From Planctomycetota bacterium (lineage in GTDB: Bacteria > Planctomycetota > Brocadiia > JAADGH01): a stretch of DNA of 64,000 nt. The notes beneath the pieces were generated by a model. The model made no database searches, was not told the DNA's origin, and saw only the letters and a list, made by a program, of their open reading frames with translations. A program made the position numbers and the translations under genes. The DNA lies in contig JAADGH010000239.1 of assembly GCA_013152475.1 (NCBI GenBank), forward strand, positions 1 to 64,000. The letters are read 5' to 3'. Below are positions 27,180-35,702 of this stretch, in pieces (the stretch's first letter is position 1; every line of letters starts with the position of its first letter).

Positions 27180-28349
27180 TTATGTCTCCACAATCCTGCT
27201 CACGTTGATGACATACATCTGCCGTTCGCCCTCGTGGAGGGAATCGAAGCAGACGAATCTCCCGTCTCGGCTCCATCGGGGGTGGAGATCGCAGCGAAGC
27301 TCGCCCTCATATTCAGGGGGGGCGTAGAACCGGCCGATGTCCACGCGCCGATTCTCTGCGGGATTGTAGAGCATCAACGTTCGTTTGCGGTCCTCCCGGG
27401 CAGGATAGGTGTCATTGAGGATCCAGCGCCTGTTCGGAGAATAGGAACAATGTCCATCCGCAGGAAGCGTGTCCTCGCCGATCATCTCGATCTCGTCACT
27501 CTGGTCAGTAAAGAGATAGAAGTGGTTCCCCATCTCGTTGTGCGTCGCCCAGGCCAGGATGTGGTTCGCATCGCGCCAGTCGAAGTGGGAGACCATGCCG
27601 TGATCCGCCACGCAGCAAACATCCGACCCGTCGGGGTTTGCCGTGAACAGGCGGGTAAACCAGCGTTTTTCCCCTGCCTCGCGCCATCGGTGGAGAAACA
27701 GGAATCGCGTACCCTCCGTGTTGAACTGGAGGTGGTTGAACCAATGCTTCGTGTCTTCCATCGTTTCGTCGTGGCGGATTTCCACAATCTGCGCCAGTGA
27801 CACAACAAGCCTGTTTTCTCCCGTATCGAGGTCCATCCAGTAGATGCCGTCCTCCGCCGGGTGCATGTCATCTTCCCACGGATCCGGGACGGCGCAGTAG
27901 CCATATCCCGGCCGTGTGCAATGGACTCGCGCGAAATTCAACGTGACCGCCTGCTTCCCGTCCGGGCTCAGGGCGTAGATCGGTCGCGGCAGGCGACGCG
28001 TCTCGCCGGTATCGAGATCGCGAATCACAGAAAAGAACGTGTCGTCCCTGTTGTTGTGAATGATGCAACGATCCGCCGCAGTCGGGAGCCAGTGAAGCAT
28101 GGTTCCCTGCTGCCAATTCCAAGCACGCGTCTCTGAAACCGGTTCCCAACGGCAGTCGTTCTCCAAATCGATCCGGCCGATTACGGCCACATCATCCGGG
28201 GACTGTGTGCGATCTATGAAGGGGGGCTCCAGGGCGAGCATGTAACGCCCGGTGGCGTCCCACGGGAACTTGTCGTAGTAGCCGAAGTAATGGTGCGCGG
28301 GGCCGCGAGTAACGGCCTTTGTGTCCAATTCCTGCACTTCATGCGGCAT
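27180..28349 (-). CDS. Seven-bladed beta-propeller protein (oligogalacturonate-lyase/TolB-like)
   Basis: This is 389 residues without a signal peptide. The propeller blades recur as short D/S-x-D-G-K/R turns (ALSPDGKQ, TANPDGSDV, SYSPNRRW and WSRDGRFVCFDS). The first blade HHYFGYYDKFPWD and the HWFNHLQFN and DGHCSYSPN segments resemble PL22-type oligogalacturonate lyases, which use a His-coordinated metal. It lies nine bases from the preceding large exported gene in one transcript. Being cytoplasmic it would act on imported oligosaccharides, if it is an enzyme at all. Confidence 0.75.
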   Translation of the reverse strand: MPHEVQELDTKAVTRGPAHHYFGYYDKFPWDATGRYMLALEPPFIDRTQSPDDVAVIGRIDLENDCRWEPVSETRAWNWQQGTMLHWLPTAADRCIIHNNRDDTFFSVIRDLDTGETRRLPRPIYALSPDGKQAVTLNFARVHCTRPGYGYCAVPDPWEDDMHPAEDGIYWMDLDTGENRLVVSLAQIVEIRHDETMEDTKHWFNHLQFNTEGTRFLFLHRWREAGEKRWFTRLFTANPDGSDVCCVADHGMVSHFDWRDANHILAWATHNEMGNHFYLFTDQSDEIEMIGEDTLPADGHCSYSPNRRWILNDTYPAREDRKRTLMLYNPAENRRVDIGRFYAPPEYEGELRCDLHPRWSRDGRFVCFDSLHEGERQMYVINVSRIVET

Positions 28350-28358
28350 GATATACTC

Positions 28359-30686
28359 CTATCGGCGGACAATCGCCCCCACATAGTGCGTGGGCAGACG
28401 CAACTCCGTCCATGTTGCGCCGCCCTTCTCGAACCTCTTCGCCTCGAATGGGATTTCTTTCCCCTTCTCATTGAAAACATGGACTTCGTGCTTACTCTCA
28501 TCGCCCCAGCCGTAGATTCCGGATCGGTTCGTCAAGATTCTTTCTTTCGCAATAATGTAACCTTCATGGAGTTCGAGGGGTGTGATCGGATACATGTATT
28601 GCGGTAGCATACAATGATCGAGCCGGGGTTCGAAACGGTAAAAGTAATAGACGCAGCCGAAGTCCAGGTGGCGGCGAATCTGCCTTGCGATGTCAAGAGG
28701 CGTCCGCTCGGTGAGATGATCGCCGAGACCAATGGGCGTAAATAGATGCACGTTGTAGAGGTGCGTCAGGCCGCCCGTCTCCGTGAAACGCGGGAAGTGA
28801 TACTGCATCATGGTCTCCGTTACCGGCGGACCATTGGCGATGAGCGGTCGCCCCCCGCTCATAATGCGCTTCACCATCGCCGCGCGGAAGGGCTGGGCAA
28901 TGAGCGTGACCTCGGACATTTTGCGGAGGATCGTGCCGTCCTCCCGCTTGAGCTGCCCCGTGTGTCCGTCCCAGACAGGGAAGTCATACACAAACCGACC
29001 GCAGCTCTGCGACATCTCGTCCCAATAGATGCCATCGAACTTGATGTCGTCCAGAAGCAAATCGAGGACTTTCTGCATCGCCTTGCCATAGGAATTCGAG
29101 AGCGTGGGAACAAAGATGGGGTAGATGGGATTGCGGTAGTTTTGTTGCTTGCCCTTGGCATCAAGGCAAACCGAATCACTGTATTTCTCGGCCGCTCCCG
29201 GCTCTGTGCTGATGTAGCAGTGGTAGTACTGGATACCGAATGAGCCGGGTCGCGCCGTCTGGATTCGGGTGAGGATAGCGCGGAACAACTGCAACCGCTC
29301 CCGCGCGCCGGGCAAAAGCATCGCCGAGCCGTGATAGTAGAGACCCGTCTTGGGGTTTTTAGGTATAACCCCGGAGATGTATCGCAGGCTTCTCGCTTCG
29401 GCCCACTGCTTCGCATCCTCCGGCGTGATATTCTCCATCCAACGAACGTAATGGCAAAAGCCCATCGCCCCATCGAAAGTGAAATTGACCTTCAGCGTCC
29501 GCCGTGCGGCGTTGATGAAATCGTAGTAGTTTCCGCTCGGCACTGGAAAGATGGACCATCGCATGGTGTAGGACGCTCCGACCGGGAGCACGAAAAAACG
29601 ATCTTCCAGGCCGATGACGCCCTTCTCATAGAAATTATCCGAATGGGCTTTGAAGACATCGTCGCGCGGGAGCAGGCCAAGTCCTCCATCCTTGAGCGAG
29701 ACAAACGTCGTCTGATTACCCGTCGAGTGCCTCCGCATAGCCGACACAAAGGGCCGGAGCCCCCCTATCCTCTGTTCCCTGGCCTTCGCCGGATTGAAGC
29801 GACAGGTGTGTGTGACAACGATGCCGATGTCTCGGTCACTCAAATTCGTCAAGCGATCTCTAACATCCAGACATTCGGCCTGCATTTGGATCTCACGCCG
29901 GAAGTCGTAGTACTTGCACTTCGCGCGCATCCGTGTCGCGCTGGTCTCCTGGGTCTCCCAGTCATCCTTATGGGTGAAATTGCTCTCGATACGATAGGTC
30001 CGCCCCCCACACCTGAGGACGATTGCGCCCTCGGACCCGATCTCGGCGGAAAACTTCATCGGCTGCACCGGGTGGGGCTTGATGAACGGCAATGGGCCTT
30101 TGGGCGCTTCGGGTTCCGCCCCCGGTTTTGCGTAAAGCCCCTCCGGCTTTCGGAAGACGATTGAGAGGTCTTTGAGAACAATGTCGTTCCATGGCCCCTG
30201 CCACAGGTGGCGAACCGCCAGCGTGTTCTCTCCCGTCCTCAGAAGGTCGGTAACGTCAATCATGAATTCGTAGGCATTACCCGTAACGACGCAACCCGCG
30301 TACTCAGTGGGACCATCGCCCTGCATGTAGTCGGGGCTGTAGAGCAGCCGCCACCCGCGCCCTCCGTACCAGTGCCCGATGGCGCCGCTACCCATGACAA
30401 GCTCGTTGCTCTTGTTGGCGAGGCGTTCTCCTGTGAGTTGGACTTTATTCAGATGGAGGGCCAGCATGTGCGCCGACCCGCCGAGGCGCTTTGCGTCCTG
30501 CCGACCCAGGAAATAGACAAGAGCACGATACGCTTCAGGAAGCGTTTCGATCTGGAACTTCAGCTCTTTTCGCTTGCCCCAAGTGAGTCGCAGATCATCC
30601 GCGATTCGGATCGGTTCGGGTCCCTCGGCAAATGCAAACGAGCAAAAAACAAGAACGCTGGCCAGGGCCGAGAGACGGGACGGCAT
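28359..30686 (-). CDS. Large exported protein with glycoside-hydrolase-like barrel, unknown family
   Basis: This is 775 residues. The signal is MPSRLSALASVLVFCSFAFA. The N-terminal 190 residues form a beta-sandwich with an ENTLAVRHLWQGPWNDIVLK strand. A middle sandwich extends to about 385. The C-terminal half looks like a TIM barrel (SFGIQYYHCYISTEPGAAEK, then DIKFDGIYWDEMSQSCGRFV and GGRPLIANGPPV). The FDGIYWDEM strand resembles catalytic acid strands of several glycoside hydrolase clans. No named family is recognised. It is in the same operon as the propeller protein and the second large exported protein. Confidence 0.72.
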   Translation of the reverse strand: MPSRLSALASVLVFCSFAFAEGPEPIRIADDLRLTWGKRKELKFQIETLPEAYRALVYFLGRQDAKRLGGSAHMLALHLNKVQLTGERLANKSNELVMGSGAIGHWYGGRGWRLLYSPDYMQGDGPTEYAGCVVTGNAYEFMIDVTDLLRTGENTLAVRHLWQGPWNDIVLKDLSIVFRKPEGLYAKPGAEPEAPKGPLPFIKPHPVQPMKFSAEIGSEGAIVLRCGGRTYRIESNFTHKDDWETQETSATRMRAKCKYYDFRREIQMQAECLDVRDRLTNLSDRDIGIVVTHTCRFNPAKAREQRIGGLRPFVSAMRRHSTGNQTTFVSLKDGGLGLLPRDDVFKAHSDNFYEKGVIGLEDRFFVLPVGASYTMRWSIFPVPSGNYYDFINAARRTLKVNFTFDGAMGFCHYVRWMENITPEDAKQWAEARSLRYISGVIPKNPKTGLYYHGSAMLLPGARERLQLFRAILTRIQTARPGSFGIQYYHCYISTEPGAAEKYSDSVCLDAKGKQQNYRNPIYPIFVPTLSNSYGKAMQKVLDLLLDDIKFDGIYWDEMSQSCGRFVYDFPVWDGHTGQLKREDGTILRKMSEVTLIAQPFRAAMVKRIMSGGRPLIANGPPVTETMMQYHFPRFTETGGLTHLYNVHLFTPIGLGDHLTERTPLDIARQIRRHLDFGCVYYFYRFEPRLDHCMLPQYMYPITPLELHEGYIIAKERILTNRSGIYGWGDESKHEVHVFNEKGKEIPFEAKRFEKGGATWTELRLPTHYVGAIVRR

Positions 30687-30689
30687 GAA

Positions 30690-31415
30690 TCACTCCTTGC
30701 AAAGGGCCAAGACGACGTTCCGCGCTTTGAGCCGGACGATGCGCGAGTAATCGCACACCTGCGGGCCGTCGGGCTTCCCAGGCGAGGCGGGCGCCGGTTC
30801 CTGGATGATGAAGTAGGCCTCGTCGGATCGATTGTAAGCCACAAAGGCCAACTGGAATCGCTCGATCATCCGGTTTGTCTCCATCCCAAAGTCCGGGAGC
30901 AGGATCGGCCCCGTGTCGGTTTGATACAAATTTTCGATGTCATTTACGTTCATGGTCTTCACGGGAAACTCGATCAGGGCGCGGTAGCGGCCGTCTGCAC
31001 TGCTGATCTCCGTACGGCCATTGATGATGTCACCGGCGAGGGTCGCCCTGACAATCTCCTGGTTCGAGCCGAGAACCTCGGCCTCCGCCTTGGTGATATG
31101 GAAGGACACTTCCTCAAAACGTTCTTCGTTTGTGTGGATTGTGCTCTTGGTGGGATCGTATGGGAAACCGATACGGAAGATGCGGTTTTCCTTTTGCGAA
31201 AAGATGACACAGAAATCGTAGTTCTCCTCGTAGAAAAGCACTCCTTTGCCGTAGGTGTCCTCCGATTTACAGGAAGCGACGAGGAAGTATTCCTCCGTCT
31301 CGCATGCTTTCGTATCGGTCACAAGGCATCGGGCCTCGACCTGGATGCGGGCATTGTTCCCGCGCCCCTCGGTGACGAAGGTGATAAAAGATCGGCCGAA
31401 ATCGCACGACTCCAT
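30690..31415 (-). CDS. Conserved-looking cytoplasmic protein, unknown function
   Basis: This is 241 residues with no signal or membrane segment. It is a mixed alpha/beta protein, rich in beta strands, with no recognised motif. It ends with NVVLALCKE. AAAGGA lies six bases before the ATG. It is the first gene of an operon with the large exported protein three bases downstream, so it probably serves the same pathway. The sequence does not suggest what it does. Confidence 0.7.
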   Translation of the reverse strand: MESCDFGRSFITFVTEGRGNNARIQVEARCLVTDTKACETEEYFLVASCKSEDTYGKGVLFYEENYDFCVIFSQKENRIFRIGFPYDPTKSTIHTNEERFEEVSFHITKAEAEVLGSNQEIVRATLAGDIINGRTEISSADGRYRALIEFPVKTMNVNDIENLYQTDTGPILLPDFGMETNRMIERFQLAFVAYNRSDEAYFIIQEPAPASPGKPDGPQVCDYSRIVRLKARNVVLALCKE

Positions 31416-31449
31416 AGGCTATCCTTTGTCTTGACGAACCAACATGCGG

Positions 31450-31477
31450 AGCATATCATAACCACCCCGCTTGTCAA
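31450..31477 (-). promoter_or_regulatory. Promoter of the 31415-27180 operon
   Basis: Minus strand: TTGACA, 16 bases, TATGCT. It starts transcription roughly 30 bases before the ATG at 31415. Confidence 0.6.
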
Positions 31478-31495
31478 CAGATAAAGGAATTTCCC

Positions 31496-31594
31496 GTGGT
31501 CAGGTATCGCCTCGCGTTTACGAAACTGGGCGTGGTTTCCGAGGAGCCGAGCATCGCTGCCGTCCTGAATGGCGTGATCGAGAAGGACAGGTGA
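31496..31594 (+). CDS. Possible 32-residue small protein or gene remnant
   Basis: A GTG start with AAGGA seven bases upstream opens a frame reading VVRYRLAFTKLGVVSEEP and so on to TGA. Codon-position GC by hand is about 62/41/81%, as in real genes. The first residues resemble the beginning of the radical-SAM-linked TIGR03936/DUF2344 domain (YRLxFTKLG), but the resemblance ends after ten residues. It lies opposite a promoter, between two minus-strand genes. A remnant of a lost gene is as likely as a functional peptide. Confidence 0.3.
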   Translation: MVRYRLAFTKLGVVSEEPSIAAVLNGVIEKDR

Positions 31595-31668
31595 AGGCGC
31601 ACGAAGTCCAAAGATCGTCACTCAACCCACAATAAGCCATGAGTTGCTCCGGCCATTGAGGCCCTGCC

Positions 31669-32502
31669 CTACTCGAATGTCTTGAGCAGAAACAGTTCCA
31701 GCCGCTTGAGCGTGGGCGTGAAAAACGGAGGTCGGTTGAAGAAGCCATGACCCGCGTCGCTTGCTTCGTACAGTTCCACGTGAACCCCCGCTTTCTCCAG
31801 CGCCCTCTTGAACATCAGGGATTGTTCAAAGGGCACAACCTCATCGGCGTTGCCGTGGAGCAGGAGCGTTGGCGCAGTCGTGGCGTCCACATGCGAGATC
31901 GGCGAGGCAAGACGATACGCTTCGGGCATGTCATCCGGCGGTCCCCCGATGAATTCCACGATGGCTGACTCGGCCCCAGGCGACTTCGGCACACATGCCG
32001 CCATGTCGAACACCCCATTGAACGGGACCATGGCGTTGACCTTGCTCGACTGATCGGGATAGCCCCCCTCCCCTTCGAGGCCAGCAGAGGCATCGGTCGT
32101 CCCGAGCATCGCAGCCAAATGCGCCCCCGCCGAACCGCCCACGGAAGCGATCTTCCGGCTATCGATGCCGTAGGATTCCGCATGGGCGCGCAGCCAGCGA
32201 ACAGCGCACTTCACGTCCTCGACGGCCGCCGGGAACTTGGCCTCTCCGGAGTAACGGTATTCGATGCACAACCCGACGAAACCGAGTGTCGCCATGTGCG
32301 CCGCCTGCTCCCGGAACTGATTGCGCGTGCCGCCGCGCCAGCCGCCGCCGTGGATAAAGACGATACCGGGGCGACCTGCGCCCTCACCCGTGGGGAGATA
32401 CAGATCGCATTTCAGGTCTCGCCCACCGCCCTGCCCGTAGGTGACATTGCTATCGAGCGCCACACCATCTGGAAGTGAAAACCGAGGATTTTCATCAGAC
32501 AT
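31669..32502 (-). CDS. Alpha/beta-hydrolase (BD-FAE/lipase-type carboxylesterase)
   Basis: This is 277 residues, cytoplasmic. The oxyanion-hole motif HGGGWRGG, the nucleophile elbow GGSAGAHLA (Ser), a late Asp in GNADEVVPFEQS and the His in DAGHGFF make a complete triad. The length and order fit the hormone-sensitive-lipase/BD-FAE branch, which cleaves acyl or aryl esters. The start at 32502 has GGGGAG upstream; a longer frame reaching into the selenoprotein gene lacks a ribosome site. It follows the selenoprotein by 58 bases on the same strand and may be co-transcribed. The substrate is unknown. Confidence 0.85.
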   Translation of the reverse strand: MSDENPRFSLPDGVALDSNVTYGQGGGRDLKCDLYLPTGEGAGRPGIVFIHGGGWRGGTRNQFREQAAHMATLGFVGLCIEYRYSGEAKFPAAVEDVKCAVRWLRAHAESYGIDSRKIASVGGSAGAHLAAMLGTTDASAGLEGEGGYPDQSSKVNAMVPFNGVFDMAACVPKSPGAESAIVEFIGGPPDDMPEAYRLASPISHVDATTAPTLLLHGNADEVVPFEQSLMFKRALEKAGVHVELYEASDAGHGFFNRPPFFTPTLKRLELFLLKTFE

Positions 32503-32560
32503 GGGTTGCTCCCCTTCTTGAGGATGTTCGTTACGAAGGCGGGTCATGCCGGAACGCAGG

Positions 32561-33190
32561 CTATTTGGCGAAGAGTTTTCCAAGCGCCTGTTCCATCTCG
32601 CGCGGGTTGAAACCTCGCGGGCCCATGCCGCCCTTGTAGAAGACCTTTCCGTCTTTGTCGATCACATAGATGCGATCTGGCCAGGCGCCGTAGGCCAGAC
32701 CGACGGCGTTGTCCATGCCGTCGATGAGCATGGGGATGGCGATGTTGAGGCCCTGCTGGCACGTCTGCGCGACCTTGATCCGCTCCTTTTCGCTCTTGGG
32801 CTGCTTGAAAACAATTCCCTGTTGCTTGTTCGCACGCGTTTGCCAGCCGTCGCTGGGGTGGGCCTCCCGGATGTAAACGACGAAAAACCCAGCCCGGTCC
32901 TTAAACCGCTTGTGGACCGATTCGAGGGCGCCAACCTGGCGCCGGAACGGCGGTCAGGTGTAGCTGCCGAAGATGAGGACAACGGGACGCTTACCCCGGA
33001 AGCTGGACAATCGGACCTTCCCCTTGTCGTGCAGCCTCTTCAGGTTGAAGTCCGGGGCCGGGTCCCCCACCTTCAGGGTCACGTCGCGGCGAAAGTCACC
33101 CTTGCGGCGCGCCTGCGCCCAAGATGGAACGGGCAACACCACCGAGAACATCATCAAGGCAATCCCGGATATGCTTTTTCGCGCATCCAT
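32561..33190 (-). CDS. Iodothyronine-deiodinase-like exported selenoprotein with Sec79 encoded by UGA
   Basis: This is 209 residues reading through the TGA at 32954-32956 (codon 79). The signal MDARKSISGIALMMFS ends near PSWAQA. The thioredoxin-like fold begins with VGDPAPDFNL. The active site is FGSYT-U-PPFR, the same context as the FGSxTUPPF selenocysteine site of animal deiodinases. Downstream family motifs continue in the same frame: VVYIREAHPSDGW with the conserved His, YGAWPDRIYVIDKDGKV and GPRGFNPREM. A SECIS-like hairpin begins 10 bases after the UGA. The gene lies 39 bases from selD. Bacterial members probably catalyse thiol or reductive dehalogenation-type chemistry; the substrate is unknown. 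Automated callers will split it into two short frames. Confidence 0.9.
32921..32947 (-). promoter_or_regulatory. Bacterial SECIS-like hairpin after the Sec codon
   Basis: On the mRNA, GGCGCC pairs with GGCGCC around the five-base loop AGGUU. An internal loop and a short UUC/GAA stem lie below. The first loop G is 18 bases after the UGA, inside the usual 16-37 base window. The AGGU loop start matches the SelB-binding loop of E. coli fdhF (AGGUCU). Confidence 0.7.
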
Positions 33191-33199
33191 AACACGGTC

Positions 33200-33228
33200 A
33201 GTATATCATAAAACCCATCCCAAGGCAA
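33200..33228 (-). promoter_or_regulatory. Promoter of the selenoprotein gene, probably leaderless
   Basis: Minus strand: TTGCCT, 17 bases, TATACT, starting inside the last codons of selD. Only nine bases separate the -10 box from the ATG, and there is no ribosome site, so the transcript would be nearly leaderless. Confidence 0.5.
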
Positions 33229-33229
33229 G

Positions 33230-34285
33230 TCACTCGATCACCAGGCGTCCCGCCTCGGACGACGTAGCCTCGCCGATGACCCGCGCATCAGCGACGCCCG
33301 CACCTCGGAGTTCCTCCACCATGCGCTCGGCCAAGTTCCTGGGAACCGAAATGAGAAGCCCGCCGGATGTCTGCGCATCAAACAGGACATCCTGCAGGCC
33401 CTGCGGAACATCCTTGCTCATGGTAACGCGGTCTCCGAACACGCTCCGGTTGGCGTGGGAACCTTCGGGCATCAAGCCCATGTCCGCAAGCATCGTCGCC
33501 GTGTCGATGACCGGAACGGAGGCGGAGTCGATCACGAGGCCGGCGCCGCTCCCTTCAGCCATCTCGACGGCATGGCCGATCAGACCGAAACCGGTTACAT
33601 CCGTGCAGGAATTTGCCCCCACTCGAAGCACCACCTCACTCGCCGCCTTGTTCAATGTTGTCATTACATCGAGTGCGGTCTGCACCGCAGACGGCTCGGC
33701 CATCTCCGCCCGCGAGCCGGACATGATCAGGCCGATTCCGAGGGGTTTCGTAAGAATAACCCGGTCGCCGGGCCTCGCCCCGGCGTTCGTCAGGACGTCC
33801 TTCGGGTGAATCACCCCGGTTACGGCAAGTCCATATTTGAGCGTCTCATCCCGGATGGTATGTCCGCCGACCACCGTCGCACCCGCCTCCATCACCTTGT
33901 CGCACCCGCCCTGCAGGATACGGAGGAGAACGCTTTTATCCAGCTTGTCCGCTGGGAACTCCGCCAGGTTGAGCGCCGTGATGGGACGGCCGCCCATGGC
34001 ATACACATCGCTGAGTGCATTTGCCGCTGCGATCTGGCCGAAGGTATATGGGTCGTCCACCATCGGCGGAAAGAAATCTACCGTCTGGACCACGGCCAGG
34101 TCATCGCGGAGTTGATACACCCCCGCATCGTCCCCCGTTTCGAGACCGACGAGGACCTGCGACGGCCGCTTTTCGGGCAGCACCTTCACCAGTTCGCAGA
34201 GCGTTCCGGCGTTCAGTTTGGCCGCACAGCCGGCGCAGTGGGAAAACTCCGTCAGTCTCGGCGATGGTGTCATGCGCTGCGTCAT
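33230..34285 (-). CDS. selD: Selenophosphate synthetase SelD
   Basis: This is 351 residues, the normal length. It makes selenophosphate from selenide and ATP, the selenium donor for Sec-tRNA formation. The N-terminus shows the catalytic segment LTEFSHCAGCAAKL, in which the essential residue is Cys (the second Cys of the E. coli GCGC pair is Ala, a common variant). The glycine-rich GDDAGVY, the VDFFPPMVDDPYTFGQIAAANALSDVYAMGG block and TSGGLLISVP are intact. The start overlaps the yedF stop as ATGA. It is the last gene of the operon beginning with the double-cubane-type protein. The enzyme does not itself need selenocysteine. Confidence 0.97.
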   Translation of the reverse strand: MTQRMTPSPRLTEFSHCAGCAAKLNAGTLCELVKVLPEKRPSQVLVGLETGDDAGVYQLRDDLAVVQTVDFFPPMVDDPYTFGQIAAANALSDVYAMGGRPITALNLAEFPADKLDKSVLLRILQGGCDKVMEAGATVVGGHTIRDETLKYGLAVTGVIHPKDVLTNAGARPGDRVILTKPLGIGLIMSGSRAEMAEPSAVQTALDVMTTLNKAASEVVLRVGANSCTDVTGFGLIGHAVEMAEGSGAGLVIDSASVPVIDTATMLADMGLMPEGSHANRSVFGDRVTMSKDVPQGLQDVLFDAQTSGGLLISVPRNLAERMVEELRGAGVADARVIGEATSSEAGRLVIE

Positions 34286-34902
34286 AGCTTGATCACGCTT
34301 CTCGCACTCGTTAGGTTTTCAATAATCTCGTACATATTGGTCACTTGGCCTACCTTCAGTTTTTCTTTGAGATGAAGGTACTCCAGGCAGCGTCCACAGG
34401 AGGCGATCTTGACACCCACTGTCTCCAACTGCTGCAGCGCATCGAGAACCGGCGACCCTTCCGTTGTCAAGGTCACCCCGGCATTGATAAACACCATCCT
34501 GTCCGGCACGCGTGTGGCCTGGGTGAGCACGTCGAGGAAAGTGCTCATCAGCTCTCGGCCCAACGCGTCGTTGTCATCGCCGATCCGCGCCGAGGTGATG
34601 AGCACCACCCGCTCGCCGCCCTCCTCGCACACGACCTCGGGGTCCGGCGCGGGGGTCTGCTCGTCGTGAGGGCCGTCGCCCGCCTCTCCCTTGGTAATCG
34701 TAATGGTGTATTCCTCTTCCTTCTCACTGCTCGACTCGGCGTGAAGCTGCTTGAACGTCGCAAATCGGAGGATGTTCTGCCGGGCGGCGTCATTGTCCAC
34801 GATCACCTCCAGCATGCCGGCCTCCATCGCCTCCAGGGCCTTCTTGGTCTCGATAACGGGCTGCGGGCATTTCTGTCCCCGCATGTCAAGCTTCTGGGTC
34901 AT
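34282..34902 (-). CDS. yedF: Selenium metabolism protein YedF (TusA-DsrE type)
   Basis: This is 206 residues. The N-terminal TusA domain carries the CPQP active-site Cys (DMRGQKCPQPVIETKKALE). A middle Glu-rich linker and a C-terminal DsrE-like domain (VVLITSARIGDDNDALG) follow, with a second conserved Cys pair in SCGRCLEYL. This architecture is that of YedF, a family that co-occurs with selD and is thought to carry or handle selenium or sulfur as a per-thiol. It is coupled to its neighbours by ATGA overlaps on both sides, and AAAGGA precedes the ATG by seven bases. Its exact step is not established. Confidence 0.9.
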   Translation of the reverse strand: MTQKLDMRGQKCPQPVIETKKALEAMEAGMLEVIVDNDAARQNILRFATFKQLHAESSSEKEEEYTITITKGEAGDGPHDEQTPAPDPEVVCEEGGERVVLITSARIGDDNDALGRELMSTFLDVLTQATRVPDRMVFINAGVTLTTEGSPVLDALQQLETVGVKIASCGRCLEYLHLKEKLKVGQVTNMYEIIENLTSARSVIKL

Positions 34903-35702
34903 CGTGGGTTCCTTTCATTCATACGCTGCTGTCCATGAAGGGCCGCCCCCACGGCGCCGACAATGTCCGGGTTCTCTGGAACGATTATCCATTCCCCCAC
35001 GCCTTCCTCCAAGAGCGTCCTCACGCACGGATTATGCGCCACGCCTCCTGCAAAAAATACAGGCGACTCGCCTCCGACGCGGCCCAGCATCGCGAGGGTC
35101 CGCTGGACGATTGCCAGGTGGAGCCCCATCGCGATGTTGGGCGGGGTTTCGCCGCGGGCCATGAGCGATGTCGCTTCCGTCTCGGCAAAGACGGTGCACA
35201 TGCTGCTGATCTGAATCCGCTTATCTGCCTGAAGCGCAAAGCTCCCGAAAGATTCCAGAGGGACCTGAAGCGCGGTGGCCATGAACTCGAGAAACTTCCC
35301 TGTTCCCGCAGCGCATCGGTCGTTCATCTCGAAACGGTCGACTGCCCCATCCGCAGCGAGGGAGATCGCCTTGGTGTCCTGCCCGCCAATGTCCAGCACG
35401 GTCCGCACATCGGGGGAGAAATACCTCGCGCCAAGGGCAAACGCGCGTATCTCGGTGACGGCCGTGACCTCGCGGTGGTCTGCATTCTCAGCAAAAAGTT
35501 TCCGGCCATAGCCCGTGGCCACAACGTGGGCCGAATTCACATTTCGCATCAATTCCCGGCACTGAGCCAAGGGATCAAATGTCGTGTCGGCCTTTGCCCA
35601 GTCGACGAGTTTGCCGTTCTCCAAGACGGCAAGCTCGACCGAGCGCGAGCCGATGTCAATGCCGGCTATGATCCCACCATCCAGATGTTTCCCCGCTCTC
35701 AA
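34899..35702 (-). CDS. Activator ATPase of a 2-hydroxyacyl-CoA-dehydratase-like protein (YjiL/DCCP-R type)
   Basis: This is 267 residues of the ASKHA fold. Motifs are IAGIDIGSRSVELAV (phosphate 1), DIGGQDTKAI (phosphate 2), NDRCAAGTGKFLE and SSMCTVFAETE, with the two Cys that hold a bridging [4Fe-4S] cluster between subunits in HgdC-type archerases. They use ATP hydrolysis to push an electron into the partner's cluster. The start is TTG, because TTG shares three bases with the stop of the upstream gene (TTGA) and GGAGATGG precedes it. Its partner is the gene just upstream. Confidence 0.9.
   Translation of the reverse strand: MRAGKHLDGGIIAGIDIGSRSVELAVLENGKLVDWAKADTTFDPLAQCRELMRNVNSAHVVATGYGRKLFAENADHREVTAVTEIRAFALGARYFSPDVRTVLDIGGQDTKAISLAADGAVDRFEMNDRCAAGTGKFLEFMATALQVPLESFGSFALQADKRIQISSMCTVFAETEATSLMARGETPPNIAMGLHLAIVQRTLAMLGRVGGESPVFFAGGVAHNPCVRTLLEEGVGEWIIVPENPDIVGAVGAALHGQQRMNERNPR

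Noticed and set aside
34222-34260. Selenocysteine or a missing active site in SelD
   Set aside because: The catalytic position is a normal Cys codon. The Ala at the second Cys position is a known natural variant.
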